From positions 62,001 to 126,000 of the forward strand of contig CACAYF010000003.1 of the NCBI GenBank assembly GCA_902536655.1: 64,000 bases of DNA, in the 5' to 3' direction. This stretch comes from an uncultured Alphaproteobacteria bacterium. GTDB lineage: Bacteria > Pseudomonadota > Alphaproteobacteria > Methylaequorales > Methylaequoraceae. Positions 17,992 to 26,624 of the stretch are shown here, in pieces; within the stretch, counting starts at the first letter, position 1; every line of letters starts with the position of its first letter. The notes beneath the pieces were generated by a model, which was given only the letters and a program-made list of their open reading frames with translations, was not told the DNA's origin and made no database searches. The position numbers and the translations under genes are program-made.

Positions 17992-18783
17992 CTAGGGCAA
18001 CTCAACCCTTTTTTCACATTCAAAAGGATATGTTATAACACCTTTTTTAAAAGATTTATCTTTTTCAAAACATGAAATATTATTTGGTCCGTTAGCCCAA
18101 TACTTATGCGGGTCAAGAGATCTGTAAAAATCCTTAATGAAATATCTACAACCCCAGTTATCTTTTTTAACACAGTACTCTTGACCAATTTGGAGATGTA
18201 AATGACGAACTCTTGCCATACAACGATATTCAACTTTTATTGGTAATTTTGCAATAATATCTCCTCGTTTCACAAGATCATTTTCACTAACTTTAAATTC
18301 ACCAACGTGCCCATAAATTGCAATAAGATTTTTTCCATCAAGAGCTTTACCATGATCAATAACAATTGTGGCACCCCAACAATCTTCGACAATTGTTTCT
18401 AAAACCTTTCCATCGGCAATTGCAATAATAGGTTGATTCTCAAAACCAATAATATCTATGCCCTGATGAATATTGTCTCTCGGGCGTGTATTTACTCCAT
18501 TCATGCTTCCAAAATCTGAGAGTATTGGATTAACTTCGAAGCCATCAGGACTCACGTCTTTAGCATATTTTTTACAATATTCGAGAATTCTATTAAACTC
18601 CCCTGAATAACCTGGGTGATCATCATACCATCCCAGTGAATTTTTGCACTGCGTTGGAATATCATTTAATTTATGCTGAGTTTTTTCATCATTCGCAAGC
18701 AGAAATGAAAACGAAATAAAGAATAAGATTGTTGTAAGTAAAATATTTAGAGAATAATTGTTTAAATTTCTGAGGGAATGCAT
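17992..18783 (-). CDS. Secreted M23 family metallopeptidase
   Basis: 263 aa; signal peptide; HQGIDIIGFENQPIIAIADGKV...IVIDHG...YGHVGEF...HLHLQIG. Confidence 0.85.
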   Translation of the reverse strand: MHSLRNLNNYSLNILLTTILFFISFSFLLANDEKTQHKLNDIPTQCKNSLGWYDDHPGYSGEFNRILEYCKKYAKDVSPDGFEVNPILSDFGSMNGVNTRPRDNIHQGIDIIGFENQPIIAIADGKVLETIVEDCWGATIVIDHGKALDGKNLIAIYGHVGEFKVSENDLVKRGDIIAKLPIKVEYRCMARVRHLHLQIGQEYCVKKDNWGCRYFIKDFYRSLDPHKYWANGPNNISCFEKDKSFKKGVITYPFECEKRVELP

Positions 18784-18900
18784 AATATTTATATATGATT
18801 TAATTTTATTTTATAAAGAAAAAATTGATTAAATTAGCTTTTTATTAAAGATGAAAATACAAATTTAAAATTTACTGAATTTATTTGAAAGGCTTATTAA

Positions 18901-19347
18901 ATGTTAAGTGTTTATTTATCGGGAGAAATCCACACAAATTGGCGCGAAGAAATAATTGACCTTTGTCAGAAACAAGATTTAAAAATAAAGTTTTCTTCAC
19001 CTGTTACTAATCACGATGCTTCAGATAATTGTGGTGTAGAAATTTTAGGTGGTGAAGAAAAAAACTTTTGGAAAGATAATAAAGGAGCCAAAATTAATTC
19101 CATTAAAACAAAAAAATCAATAAAAGATTGTGATGTTGTTGTTGTAAAATTCGGAGAAAAATATAGACAATGGAACGCTGCGTTTGATGCAGGTTATGCC
19201 TCAGCTTTAAATAAGTCTATCATTGTTATTCATAATGATGAGCATCAACATGCTCTTAAAGAAGTTGATGCATCAGCCTCTGCAGTGGCAGTAGATCAAC
19301 ATCAAGTTGTAAGAATTTTGAAATATATTTTAGAGGGATCATTGTAA
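18901..19347 (+). CDS. YtoQ family protein
   Basis: 148 aa; VYLSGEIHTNWREEI...FSSPVTNHDASDNCGVEILG...KFGEKYRQWNAAFDAGYASAL. Confidence 0.85.
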   Translation: MLSVYLSGEIHTNWREEIIDLCQKQDLKIKFSSPVTNHDASDNCGVEILGGEEKNFWKDNKGAKINSIKTKKSIKDCDVVVVKFGEKYRQWNAAFDAGYASALNKSIIVIHNDEHQHALKEVDASASAVAVDQHQVVRILKYILEGSL

Positions 19348-19531
19348 TCTCATTAATAAAAACCAAAGTAGAAATTATAAAGATTTCTAAAATGCAATCT
19401 TTAATCTTAAAAAATTGCAAAGTTTGTGAAGCTTGCCAATACATAAGAAGCCATAACTATAGACTTTACACATTAATTTTTATTTTAATGTCTTAATATT
19501 TCAATTAAAAAAAATCATTAAAGTTAAAAAG

Positions 19532-19711
19532 CTATCGTTCTTTTTTGATATAGCTTATGTATAAATTTAACCATTCTTTTTCAGTTAAACCCTCAAGCTT
19601 TGTATTGCCAGTTTCTTCAGATTCCCAATCTTCTAATATATAGTCAGTAAAATCTAAGTTTATTTTAACAAGAATATCACAAAATTTATCTAATGAAATT
19701 TTATTATTCAT
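19532..19711 (-). CDS. Small acidic hypothetical protein (59 aa)
   Basis: MNNKISLDKFCDILVKINLDFTDYILEDWESEETGNTKLEGLTEKEWLNLYISYIKKER*; below the ORF-track length limit. Confidence 0.55.
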   Translation of the reverse strand: MNNKISLDKFCDILVKINLDFTDYILEDWESEETGNTKLEGLTEKEWLNLYISYIKKER

Positions 19712-19713
19712 AA

Positions 19714-19899
19714 GTGAATGATAAATATTTTTTTTTTGTTTTAAAGAGCAAAGTTTTGTTAATAATAGAAAGATATATTAAAGTGAAAAAGTTTTTACCA
19801 TTACTTATAATTCTTGTATTAATAATTTACGGTGTTTACAGTAGTACAAAAAAAAAAATTGATAGAATGGAGCAACCACTATTTAATAAGAAAATATAA
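19714..19899 (+). CDS. Hypothetical small membrane protein
   Basis: 61 aa; VKKFLPLLIILVLIIYGVYSS TM; the start may be internal. Confidence 0.35.
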   Translation: MNDKYFFFVLKSKVLLIIERYIKVKKFLPLLIILVLIIYGVYSSTKKKIDRMEQPLFNKKI

Positions 19900-19911
19900 A
19901 TTATTCCTTAT

Positions 19912-20298
19912 CTAGTTATTTTGTTTCTTATTACTAGGAGGAAACCTGTTCCACAGAAAAATGGTCCACATCAGACATATAATATAACTGATCAAAAAGA
20001 ATTCTTTTGGAAAATTCCAATAAAGAAATTTTTGTAACCAAATACTTACAAATGAATTAGAAATAAAAATACCTCGTAAATTATGTTCAATTAATGTTAA
20101 TGGACATGTAAAACCAAAAACTGTTTCCGTTGTGACGAGAAATATTAAAAAAAAATGAGTTGACCTTATTTTCTTATTTCTAGGCCACTTCCACGCAAAT
20201 TTATATCCGAGAGGAATAATTGCAAATAAACTGATAATAAAAATGACTATTCCAAAATGAAAAATTAAAACTAAATCTGCAAAATTTTCTTGTGTCAT
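19912..20298 (-). CDS. DUF2784 family membrane protein
   Basis: 128 aa; LVLIFHFGIVIFIISLFAIIP...CPLTLIEHNLR. Confidence 0.75.
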   Translation of the reverse strand: MTQENFADLVLIFHFGIVIFIISLFAIIPLGYKFAWKWPRNKKIRSTHFFLIFLVTTETVFGFTCPLTLIEHNLRGIFISNSFVSIWLQKFLYWNFPKEFFLISYIICLMWTIFLWNRFPPSNKKQNN

Positions 20299-20328
20299 TT
20301 AACTAAAATTTATTTCTATATTTATAAA

Positions 20329-20724
20329 TTAGTTATTTTTATAAACTCTTTCACAAAGCAATTTATTTAAAAAGTGCGCACTAGTCTCATTTGCAAATTT
20401 CTTCCACTTTTTACTGGGGGTTCCAGTATAAAAATTTTTACCTTGTCCCATTCTTTTACTATAAAGTTCATAATTCAGATCTCTAATCATTAAATTATTA
20501 CAGTCAAGCTCTGAATGTGAAATAAAGGAAAAAACGTTATTTTTTTTTTTTTGGTTATAATTGACTAGCTGGCTATAAAAAATTCGATTCTTCTCCCTTG
20601 TTATTGACGAACTTTCTAAAAACAAATCTCCTTCACTTATTGTAAAAAGTTTTATCCACTCTGCTTTTAAAGACATTGGATTTAAAAAATATACTAGGAA
20701 AAAAAGTACGGTTAATTTTTTCAT
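20329..20724 (-). CDS. Secreted hypothetical protein (surface-adhesin-E-like)
   Basis: 131 aa; signal peptide; ITREKNRIFYSQLVNYNQ...ELDCNNLMIRDLNYELYSKRMGQGK. Confidence 0.55.
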   Translation of the reverse strand: MKKLTVLFFLVYFLNPMSLKAEWIKLFTISEGDLFLESSSITREKNRIFYSQLVNYNQKKKNNVFSFISHSELDCNNLMIRDLNYELYSKRMGQGKNFYTGTPSKKWKKFANETSAHFLNKLLCERVYKNN

Positions 20725-20810
20725 TATTAGAGATTAAAATATGTTTGTAATTTTTTCAAACAAATATATGTAATCTTGACACAAAAAAAAAAAAGATAAA
20801 TGATTACTAT

Positions 20811-21221
20811 ATGAGATTATTGATATTGCTAACATACTTTATTCTTTCATTTAGTTTTTTAAAAGCAAAGGATAATCCCAAAGATCCACACGATGATGAT
20901 TTGAAAGGAAAAAATTTAATTTGTTACAATGATTCTCTAAGCGTTGATGATTGGGGTATAAAGTTTTTGAAAAATAATATAGTGAAGATGTATTCACTTA
21001 ATAAATCAATCTATGAAATCTATCAATATAATAGAAAATACAGAACAAATATCAGAAATATAATTATAAGTAAAAATAACAAAATTGAATTTATAATTAA
21101 TAGATCGAGGTTAGTTTTAGGAAATAAATCGTGTAAAGTTGTACTTGGAGATCCTTTAATTTTGTTACAAAAAAGAATTAAAAGTATAAAAGTAGACAAG
21201 AAGGGAAAAAATAGGATTTGA
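20811..21221 (+). CDS. Hypothetical secreted protein
   Basis: 136 aa; N-terminal signal peptide. Confidence 0.55.
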   Translation: MRLLILLTYFILSFSFLKAKDNPKDPHDDDLKGKNLICYNDSLSVDDWGIKFLKNNIVKMYSLNKSIYEIYQYNRKYRTNIRNIIISKNNKIEFIINRSRLVLGNKSCKVVLGDPLILLQKRIKSIKVDKKGKNRI

Positions 21222-21709
21222 TTCTGTTTGTTAAATTTTTAATTCCACTTTTTTTTCTTTCACCTTTTGTTTTTTCTGAGGAAATACTGAATTGCAATAC
21301 AAATAGTAACATAGGTTTAAACTTCTTAGGTAAAGATTATGAAAAGATACTAGAATATTTAAATCTAAAAAAATTTCAAATTAAAATATCAAGAAATCGA
21401 AGAGATATTATTTTACAGGAAAAGAATAAATTAAAAAAAAATCATTCTCCTAAAACTTCTCATTTTTTTGAGATTGTTATAATAAAGTCATCTGGTTACC
21501 CTATCCCGATGCATTGTTCCTGGGTTTATGATTTAAGGAACTCTAATATAGAAGATAACGATTTTAATTGTATTGGAGTTCCAGAGAATGACAAAGTTTT
21601 TAGTTTGGATTTTAATGGCAATTTTATGTATTCATCAAAGTTTGAAGAATTTACAAAAAATGGGAGAAATAATAAAACATTACATTCTTTAATTGGTAAA
21701 TGTAAATGA
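21218..21709 (+). CDS. Hypothetical secreted protein
   Basis: 163 aa; signal peptide; 4-nt overlap with the upstream gene. Confidence 0.55.
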   Translation: MILFVKFLIPLFFLSPFVFSEEILNCNTNSNIGLNFLGKDYEKILEYLNLKKFQIKISRNRRDIILQEKNKLKKNHSPKTSHFFEIVIIKSSGYPIPMHCSWVYDLRNSNIEDNDFNCIGVPENDKVFSLDFNGNFMYSSKFEEFTKNGRNNKTLHSLIGKCK

Positions 21710-21745
21710 TAGTATAAATAAAAAAGGAGTTTCTTCACAAGAACA

Positions 21746-21943
21746 ATGGTAGACAGGTTTCAATATAAAGTTGTAGATTATGTTAATATTGATCATCATA
21801 ATTATTTAAGTGTAGAGGAATTTATTAACGGACTTGGAAATCAGGGCTTTGAATTAGTTGAAGTGATAGATATGGGAGAAAATAATACTAACAAAGATGG
21901 AAAAAGCTCAAGGTTTAGATATATTTTCAAAAAAAATGGGTAA
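21746..21943 (+). CDS. Small hypothetical protein (DUF4177-like)
   Basis: 65 aa; FQYKVVDY...EEFINGLGNQGFELVEVI...FRYIFKK. Confidence 0.5.
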   Translation: MVDRFQYKVVDYVNIDHHNYLSVEEFINGLGNQGFELVEVIDMGENNTNKDGKSSRFRYIFKKNG

Positions 21944-22121
21944 AAGTATTAAAGTTAAAGATTTGAATAATAGAATCTACTTTATAGATGATATTGATCA
22001 ATTTGTTAGTCACATAAATGAGTATCATGCTCATGGGATATCAATTCATGAGGAGAACGGATTTTTTTTTCAAATTGATGATTCTTTTAGAGAAAAAATT
22101 AAAAAATTAAGTACAAAGTAA
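21936..22121 (+). CDS. Small hypothetical protein
   Basis: Start chosen at MGKSIKVKDLNNR (ATGggTAA overlap) rather than the ORF-track start at 21897. Confidence 0.5.
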   Translation: MGKSIKVKDLNNRIYFIDDIDQFVSHINEYHAHGISIHEENGFFFQIDDSFREKIKKLSTK

Positions 22122-22126
22122 ATCTT

Positions 22127-23506
22127 ATGAATATTTTTATCTTTGATAGTCTTTCAAGAAAGAAAAGAGAGTTTATTCCAATTGATGCCAATAAGGTAAG
22201 AATTTATGCTTGCGGGCCTACGGTATATGATTATGCACACATTGGAAATGCTAGGATGGCAGTTGTTACCGATCTTTTAGTGAGGGTATTAAAAAAAAAA
22301 TATAAAAATGTATTATTTGTTTCAAATATAACTGATATCGATGATAAAATAATAAATGAGTCAGAAAAATTGAAAATTCCTTTCAAAGAATTAACAAATA
22401 AGTTTAGCAAAATTTATAATAATGAAATGTTATCGCTAAACGTTGGTCCCCCAGATATTCAGCCAAAGGCAACTGATCATATAGATGATATGATTTTAAT
22501 GATTGAAAAACTTATAAAAAATAAATGCGCTTACGTAATGAACAATCATGTTATGTTCAAAGTTGAAAGTTACAAACATTATGGAAAACTTTCAAGGAGA
22601 ACTCTCGAAGAACAATTGGAAGGATCAAGAATAGAAATTGCAGATTTTAAACAAAATGCTAGAGACTTTATTTTATGGAAACCAAGTAAAGATGAACAAC
22701 CGGGTTGGAACTCACCATGGGGAAGAGGAAGACCAGGCTGGCATATTGAATGTAGTACAATGTCTAAAAAATGTCTTGATACTCCGTTTGATATTCACTG
22801 TGGGGGTGTTGATTTAACTTTTCCTCACCATGAGAATGAAATTGCACAGAGTTGCTCTGCATATAAACCTAATTCTGAGCCTGAAAATTTTAGTAAATAC
22901 TGGTTTCATAATGGGTTTGTAACATTGAATGGAGAAAAAATGTCAAAATCTCTAGGAAATATCCAACTAGTCAATGATTTGCTAAAGAAATATAATGGAG
23001 AAACCATAAGATTAAGTTTATTGAGTGCACATTACAGACAACCGTTGAATTGGAATAAGGATATTCTTGAGCAATCTAAAAAAACATTATTAAGAATAAA
23101 AAAAAATTTTGAAAAAATTAAAGTTAAAGATTTTAAAATATTGGATATAAATAAAAATGAATTTTATGAAGAATTTCAAAATTCTCTTTTTGATGATTTG
23201 AATACTCCAAAAGCCCTAAGCATCATTGGAAAAAATCTAAATAAAATAAAAGAAAAAAATCATGTGGACAGACAAAAGATAGCTCAGGCTACTTTTGAAG
23301 CTTTGACTTTATTAGGATTGTATAAAGAGTGTAAAAATGATGAAGATTTTGATGACACCTTAATTAAAAAGTTAATAAATGAAAGAAATGAAGCAAGAAA
23401 ACTAAAAAACTTTGAAAAAGCTGATGAAATTCGCCAAAATTTAAAAAACAAAAATATCGAAATAGAAGACACTAAAGATGGAACAGTATGGACAAAATCA
23501 AAATAA
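22127..23506 (+). CDS. cysS: Cysteinyl-tRNA synthetase
   Basis: 459 aa; YACGPTVYDYAHIGNAR, GWHIECSTMS, EKMSKSLGN. Confidence 0.97.
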   Translation: MNIFIFDSLSRKKREFIPIDANKVRIYACGPTVYDYAHIGNARMAVVTDLLVRVLKKKYKNVLFVSNITDIDDKIINESEKLKIPFKELTNKFSKIYNNEMLSLNVGPPDIQPKATDHIDDMILMIEKLIKNKCAYVMNNHVMFKVESYKHYGKLSRRTLEEQLEGSRIEIADFKQNARDFILWKPSKDEQPGWNSPWGRGRPGWHIECSTMSKKCLDTPFDIHCGGVDLTFPHHENEIAQSCSAYKPNSEPENFSKYWFHNGFVTLNGEKMSKSLGNIQLVNDLLKKYNGETIRLSLLSAHYRQPLNWNKDILEQSKKTLLRIKKNFEKIKVKDFKILDINKNEFYEEFQNSLFDDLNTPKALSIIGKNLNKIKEKNHVDRQKIAQATFEALTLLGLYKECKNDEDFDDTLIKKLINERNEARKLKNFEKADEIRQNLKNKNIEIEDTKDGTVWTKSK

Positions 23507-24153
23507 AGAACCCTTTGATTTCGGTATTAATTCTTTCTATAAAGTTTTATCAAATTTTTATTTCTCCACTTCTTTCGAATAATTGTAGATTTTATCCAAC
23601 CTGTTCACAATATTGTTTGGAGTCTCTAAAAAGATTTGGTTTTTTTAGAGGGATTTTTTATAGTTTTATGAGAATTAAGGACTGTCATCCTTTTGGTAAA
23701 AGTGGTTTTGATCCAGTTAAAGAAAATATTAAATTTAAAAGAGTAACATCCTCGCATATAAAAAAACTAAGACAGAAAAACCTATATAGAGATCTTCCAA
23801 ATTCCTTAGCAGATTATAAAGAGGACAATTATCCAAATACCAAACATTATGCCATCCTTAAAAATGAAAGCTTAGTTTCAGCTCTTACAATTATTGAGCA
23901 TACAACAAATAAAAAAAAATCAGCTCAGTTAAGAGGAATGTTTACCGTACAAAAAGAATTGAAAAAAGGTTATGGTTCTCTTTTAATAGATAAAGTAAGT
24001 TTAAAATTAAAAAAAGAAAACATAAATTTTATTTGGTGTAATTCAAGAATTAATGTAATTGATTTTTATAAGAAGAACAAATTCAAAGAAATTGGTAAAA
24101 CATTTTGTATAAATTTACTAGGTGATCATAAAAAGTTAATAAGAAAGTTGTAA
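23488..24153 (+). CDS. Fusion protein: YidD + GNAT acetyltransferase-like domain
   Basis: 221 aa; N-term LISVLILSIKFYQIFISPLLSNNCRFYPTCSQYCLESLKRFG...KDCHPFGKSGFDPV (YidD); C-term AQLRGMFTVQKELKKGYGSLLIDKVSLKL...NVIDFYKKNKFKEIGK (GNAT). Confidence 0.85.
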   Translation: MDKIKIKNPLISVLILSIKFYQIFISPLLSNNCRFYPTCSQYCLESLKRFGFFRGIFYSFMRIKDCHPFGKSGFDPVKENIKFKRVTSSHIKKLRQKNLYRDLPNSLADYKEDNYPNTKHYAILKNESLVSALTIIEHTTNKKKSAQLRGMFTVQKELKKGYGSLLIDKVSLKLKKENINFIWCNSRINVIDFYKKNKFKEIGKTFCINLLGDHKKLIRKL

Positions 24154-24531
24154 ATGAAGGAGAAAATTCAATTAAATGTTTTAGGTAATAAATTAATTAC
24201 TTGCTCAAAAGAACCTCTGACTGGATTTAGAAGAAATGGTTGTTGCGATGCTCATCAGAGCGATTATGGTAAACATTTGATTTGTGCTATTCTGAATGAA
24301 AAATTTTTAGAATTTCAATTCTCCAGAGGAAATGACTTGATTACTCCAAAAAAAGAAATAAACTTTCCTGGATTGAAGCCGCAAAATAGGTGGTGTGTAT
24401 GCGCCGGAAGGTGGGTGGAGGCGTACAATCAATCCTGTGCAACACCTATAGTTCTTGAAGCAACCCACATCGACGTTTTAAAAATTATTGATTTCAAAAT
24501 ATTAAAAAAGTTTGCAATAGATTTAAACTAA
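24154..24531 (+). CDS. DUF2237 family protein
   Basis: 125 aa; LNVLGNKLITCSKEPLTGFRRNGCCDAHQSDYGKHLICAILNEKFLEF...GDRWC-like RWCVCAGRW. Confidence 0.9.
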   Translation: MKEKIQLNVLGNKLITCSKEPLTGFRRNGCCDAHQSDYGKHLICAILNEKFLEFQFSRGNDLITPKKEINFPGLKPQNRWCVCAGRWVEAYNQSCATPIVLEATHIDVLKIIDFKILKKFAIDLN

Positions 24532-24546
24532 AATTATTATCTTGAA

Positions 24547-25065
24547 ATGCCAAAACTGTTAATAATTTCATCTACAAAAAATTCTAACTTTGATTTGTCC
24601 AAAAGTATTAAGAGTTATATTAAAGAAACAAAAGATTTGAATTGCGAAATTGTCTCATTAGAAGATTTCGATTTACCTCTCTACACCCCAACACTTGAAG
24701 AAAAGTTTAAAAAAAATCAGTCTTTTCCACAAAATATTGAGAAATCCAAAAATTTGATTTGCTCCTCAAATGCAATCATATGGTGTAGTCCAGAGTATAA
24801 TGGAGGGATTTCACCTATTGTTACTAACGCAATAGCATGGATCAGCAGAGCCACTGAAGATTGGAAAGAAGGGTTTAAAGATAAACCATCACTTATATGT
24901 ACTTCTTCTGGAGGCAATGGAAAAAATTTTATTGAAGGGTTTCGAATACAGTTAAATTACCTTGGATCCAGAGTTTTTGGAGAATCATTGATTCAGACAA
25001 AATCTAAAGAAATTCAAAAAGAAGAATTCTGCTCGGTTTTAGATAGTTTTTGTAAAAATATTTGA
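24547..25065 (+). CDS. NAD(P)H-dependent FMN reductase-like flavoprotein
   Basis: 172 aa; SPEYNGGISPIVTNAIAWISR. Confidence 0.85.
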   Translation: MPKLLIISSTKNSNFDLSKSIKSYIKETKDLNCEIVSLEDFDLPLYTPTLEEKFKKNQSFPQNIEKSKNLICSSNAIIWCSPEYNGGISPIVTNAIAWISRATEDWKEGFKDKPSLICTSSGGNGKNFIEGFRIQLNYLGSRVFGESLIQTKSKEIQKEEFCSVLDSFCKNI

Positions 25066-25106
25066 AAAAGTGGTAAAGAATTTCTTTTTAAGTCGTTAAG
25101 TAGTAT

Positions 25107-25116
25107 GCAAGCTTGC
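25107..25116. repeat. Palindrome GCAAGCTTGC within a putative sRNA region
   Basis: Direct reading, 15 nt upstream of the terminator. Confidence 0.45.
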
Positions 25117-25130
25117 TTTCCATTAACTGC

Positions 25131-25158
25131 AAAAAAGGGGTGGTAACACCCCTTTTTT
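25131..25158 (+). terminator. Strong intrinsic (bidirectional-looking) terminator
   Basis: AAAAAAGGGGTG-GTAA-CACCCCTTTTTT, 12-bp perfect stem, 4-nt loop, U-tract. Confidence 0.92.
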
Positions 25159-25234
25159 TATGTATATCTAATGAATTTATTAGTGAAACAGAATAATATA
25201 AGTGTTATCTGACTTATAAAAAGAATAAAATTTT

Positions 25235-26572
25235 ATGACTTCAAAGTTTGATTTATTTGTAATTGGTGGTGGATCGGGTGGAGTAAGGGCAGCAAGATAC
25301 GCTTCTTCGCTTGGCATAAATACTGGCATAGCAGAGGGGTCTCGCCTCGGAGGTACTTGTGTAAATAAAGGATGTATTCCTAAAAAACTTTATTCATTTG
25401 CTTCTCATTACAGAGAGGAATTAAACTTAATGGGATCATTTGGTTGGAAAATCGATAAGTCAAAATTTAGTTGGAACAAACTTGTTAAAAATAAAAAGAA
25501 AGAACTTTTTAGGCTCAATAGTATCTATCAAAATTTACTTGAAAACTCAAAAGTAAAAATCTTTGAAGATTATGCCGAATTTGTGGATCAAAACACATTA
25601 AAAGTTGGAAATAAATATATTCAATCAAAAAATATTTTGATTGCAGTTGGGACGAAACCAAGAGAACTCAATAAATTTAGTAATGTAAATATCTTGTCAT
25701 CAGATGAGGCATTTGATTTAAAAAAATTACCCAAAAATATTTTAATAATGGGGGGGGGATATATTGCAGTTGAATTTGCTTCAATTTTTAATGGATTAGG
25801 TGTTAATACATCTTTATGTGTACGAGGTAAAAGGATATTAAGTGATTTTGATAAAGAGATATCTGAATTTTTAATGCAACAAATGCAGGAAAAAGGTGTA
25901 AAAATAATAGTAGAAGATTTTCCCGAGAAGATTCAGTTAAAAAAAAACGGTTATCATGTATTTTTTAAAAATAAAACCAGAAGATATGAAAAGGTTATGG
26001 GAGCTTTGGGCCGTGTTCCAAACATATCAAAATTAAAGATTGAAAATGCGAAAATTAAACTTAATTTAGATGGTGCTATTCATACTGATGATTTATTTAA
26101 AACATCCGCTAAAAATATTTATGCTATCGGAGATGTCATAGACAAAGTGCAACTTACACCGGTTGCTATTTCAGAGGCGATGACTTTTGTAAATAATCTT
26201 AAATCTTCTAATAAAAAGAGGTTCAAGTATAAAAATATTCCAACTGCTGTATTTTCTAATCCAAATTATGCCTTTGTTGGTTACTCTGAAAATGAAGCTA
26301 AAACGATTTATAAAAAAATAAAAGTTTATAAATCTCAATTTCGATCGCTTAAATTCTCGATGTCAAAATCAAAGGAAAAAGTTCTTATTAAACTAATTAC
26401 TAAAGCTTCAAATGACAAGATTGTTGGTTTACATTATGTAGGCGAAAATGCTGCAGAGATTATACAAGGTTTTTCAGTTGCTGTTGTAAATGGCTTGACA
26501 AAAAGTCAACTTGATAAAACAATCGGAATCCACCCAACATGTGCTGAGGAGGTAGTTACTTTAAAAACGTAA
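25235..26572 (+). CDS. gor: Glutathione-disulfide reductase
   Basis: 445 aa; GGGSGGVRAARYA, GGTCVNKGCIPKKL, GIHPTCAEEVVTL. Confidence 0.95.
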   Translation: MTSKFDLFVIGGGSGGVRAARYASSLGINTGIAEGSRLGGTCVNKGCIPKKLYSFASHYREELNLMGSFGWKIDKSKFSWNKLVKNKKKELFRLNSIYQNLLENSKVKIFEDYAEFVDQNTLKVGNKYIQSKNILIAVGTKPRELNKFSNVNILSSDEAFDLKKLPKNILIMGGGYIAVEFASIFNGLGVNTSLCVRGKRILSDFDKEISEFLMQQMQEKGVKIIVEDFPEKIQLKKNGYHVFFKNKTRRYEKVMGALGRVPNISKLKIENAKIKLNLDGAIHTDDLFKTSAKNIYAIGDVIDKVQLTPVAISEAMTFVNNLKSSNKKRFKYKNIPTAVFSNPNYAFVGYSENEAKTIYKKIKVYKSQFRSLKFSMSKSKEKVLIKLITKASNDKIVGLHYVGENAAEIIQGFSVAVVNGLTKSQLDKTIGIHPTCAEEVVTLKT

Positions 26573-26624
26573 TATAGAATATTAATTTGTATTTTAATTA
26601 CTAAGTTATTATAAAGTTAAGGTT

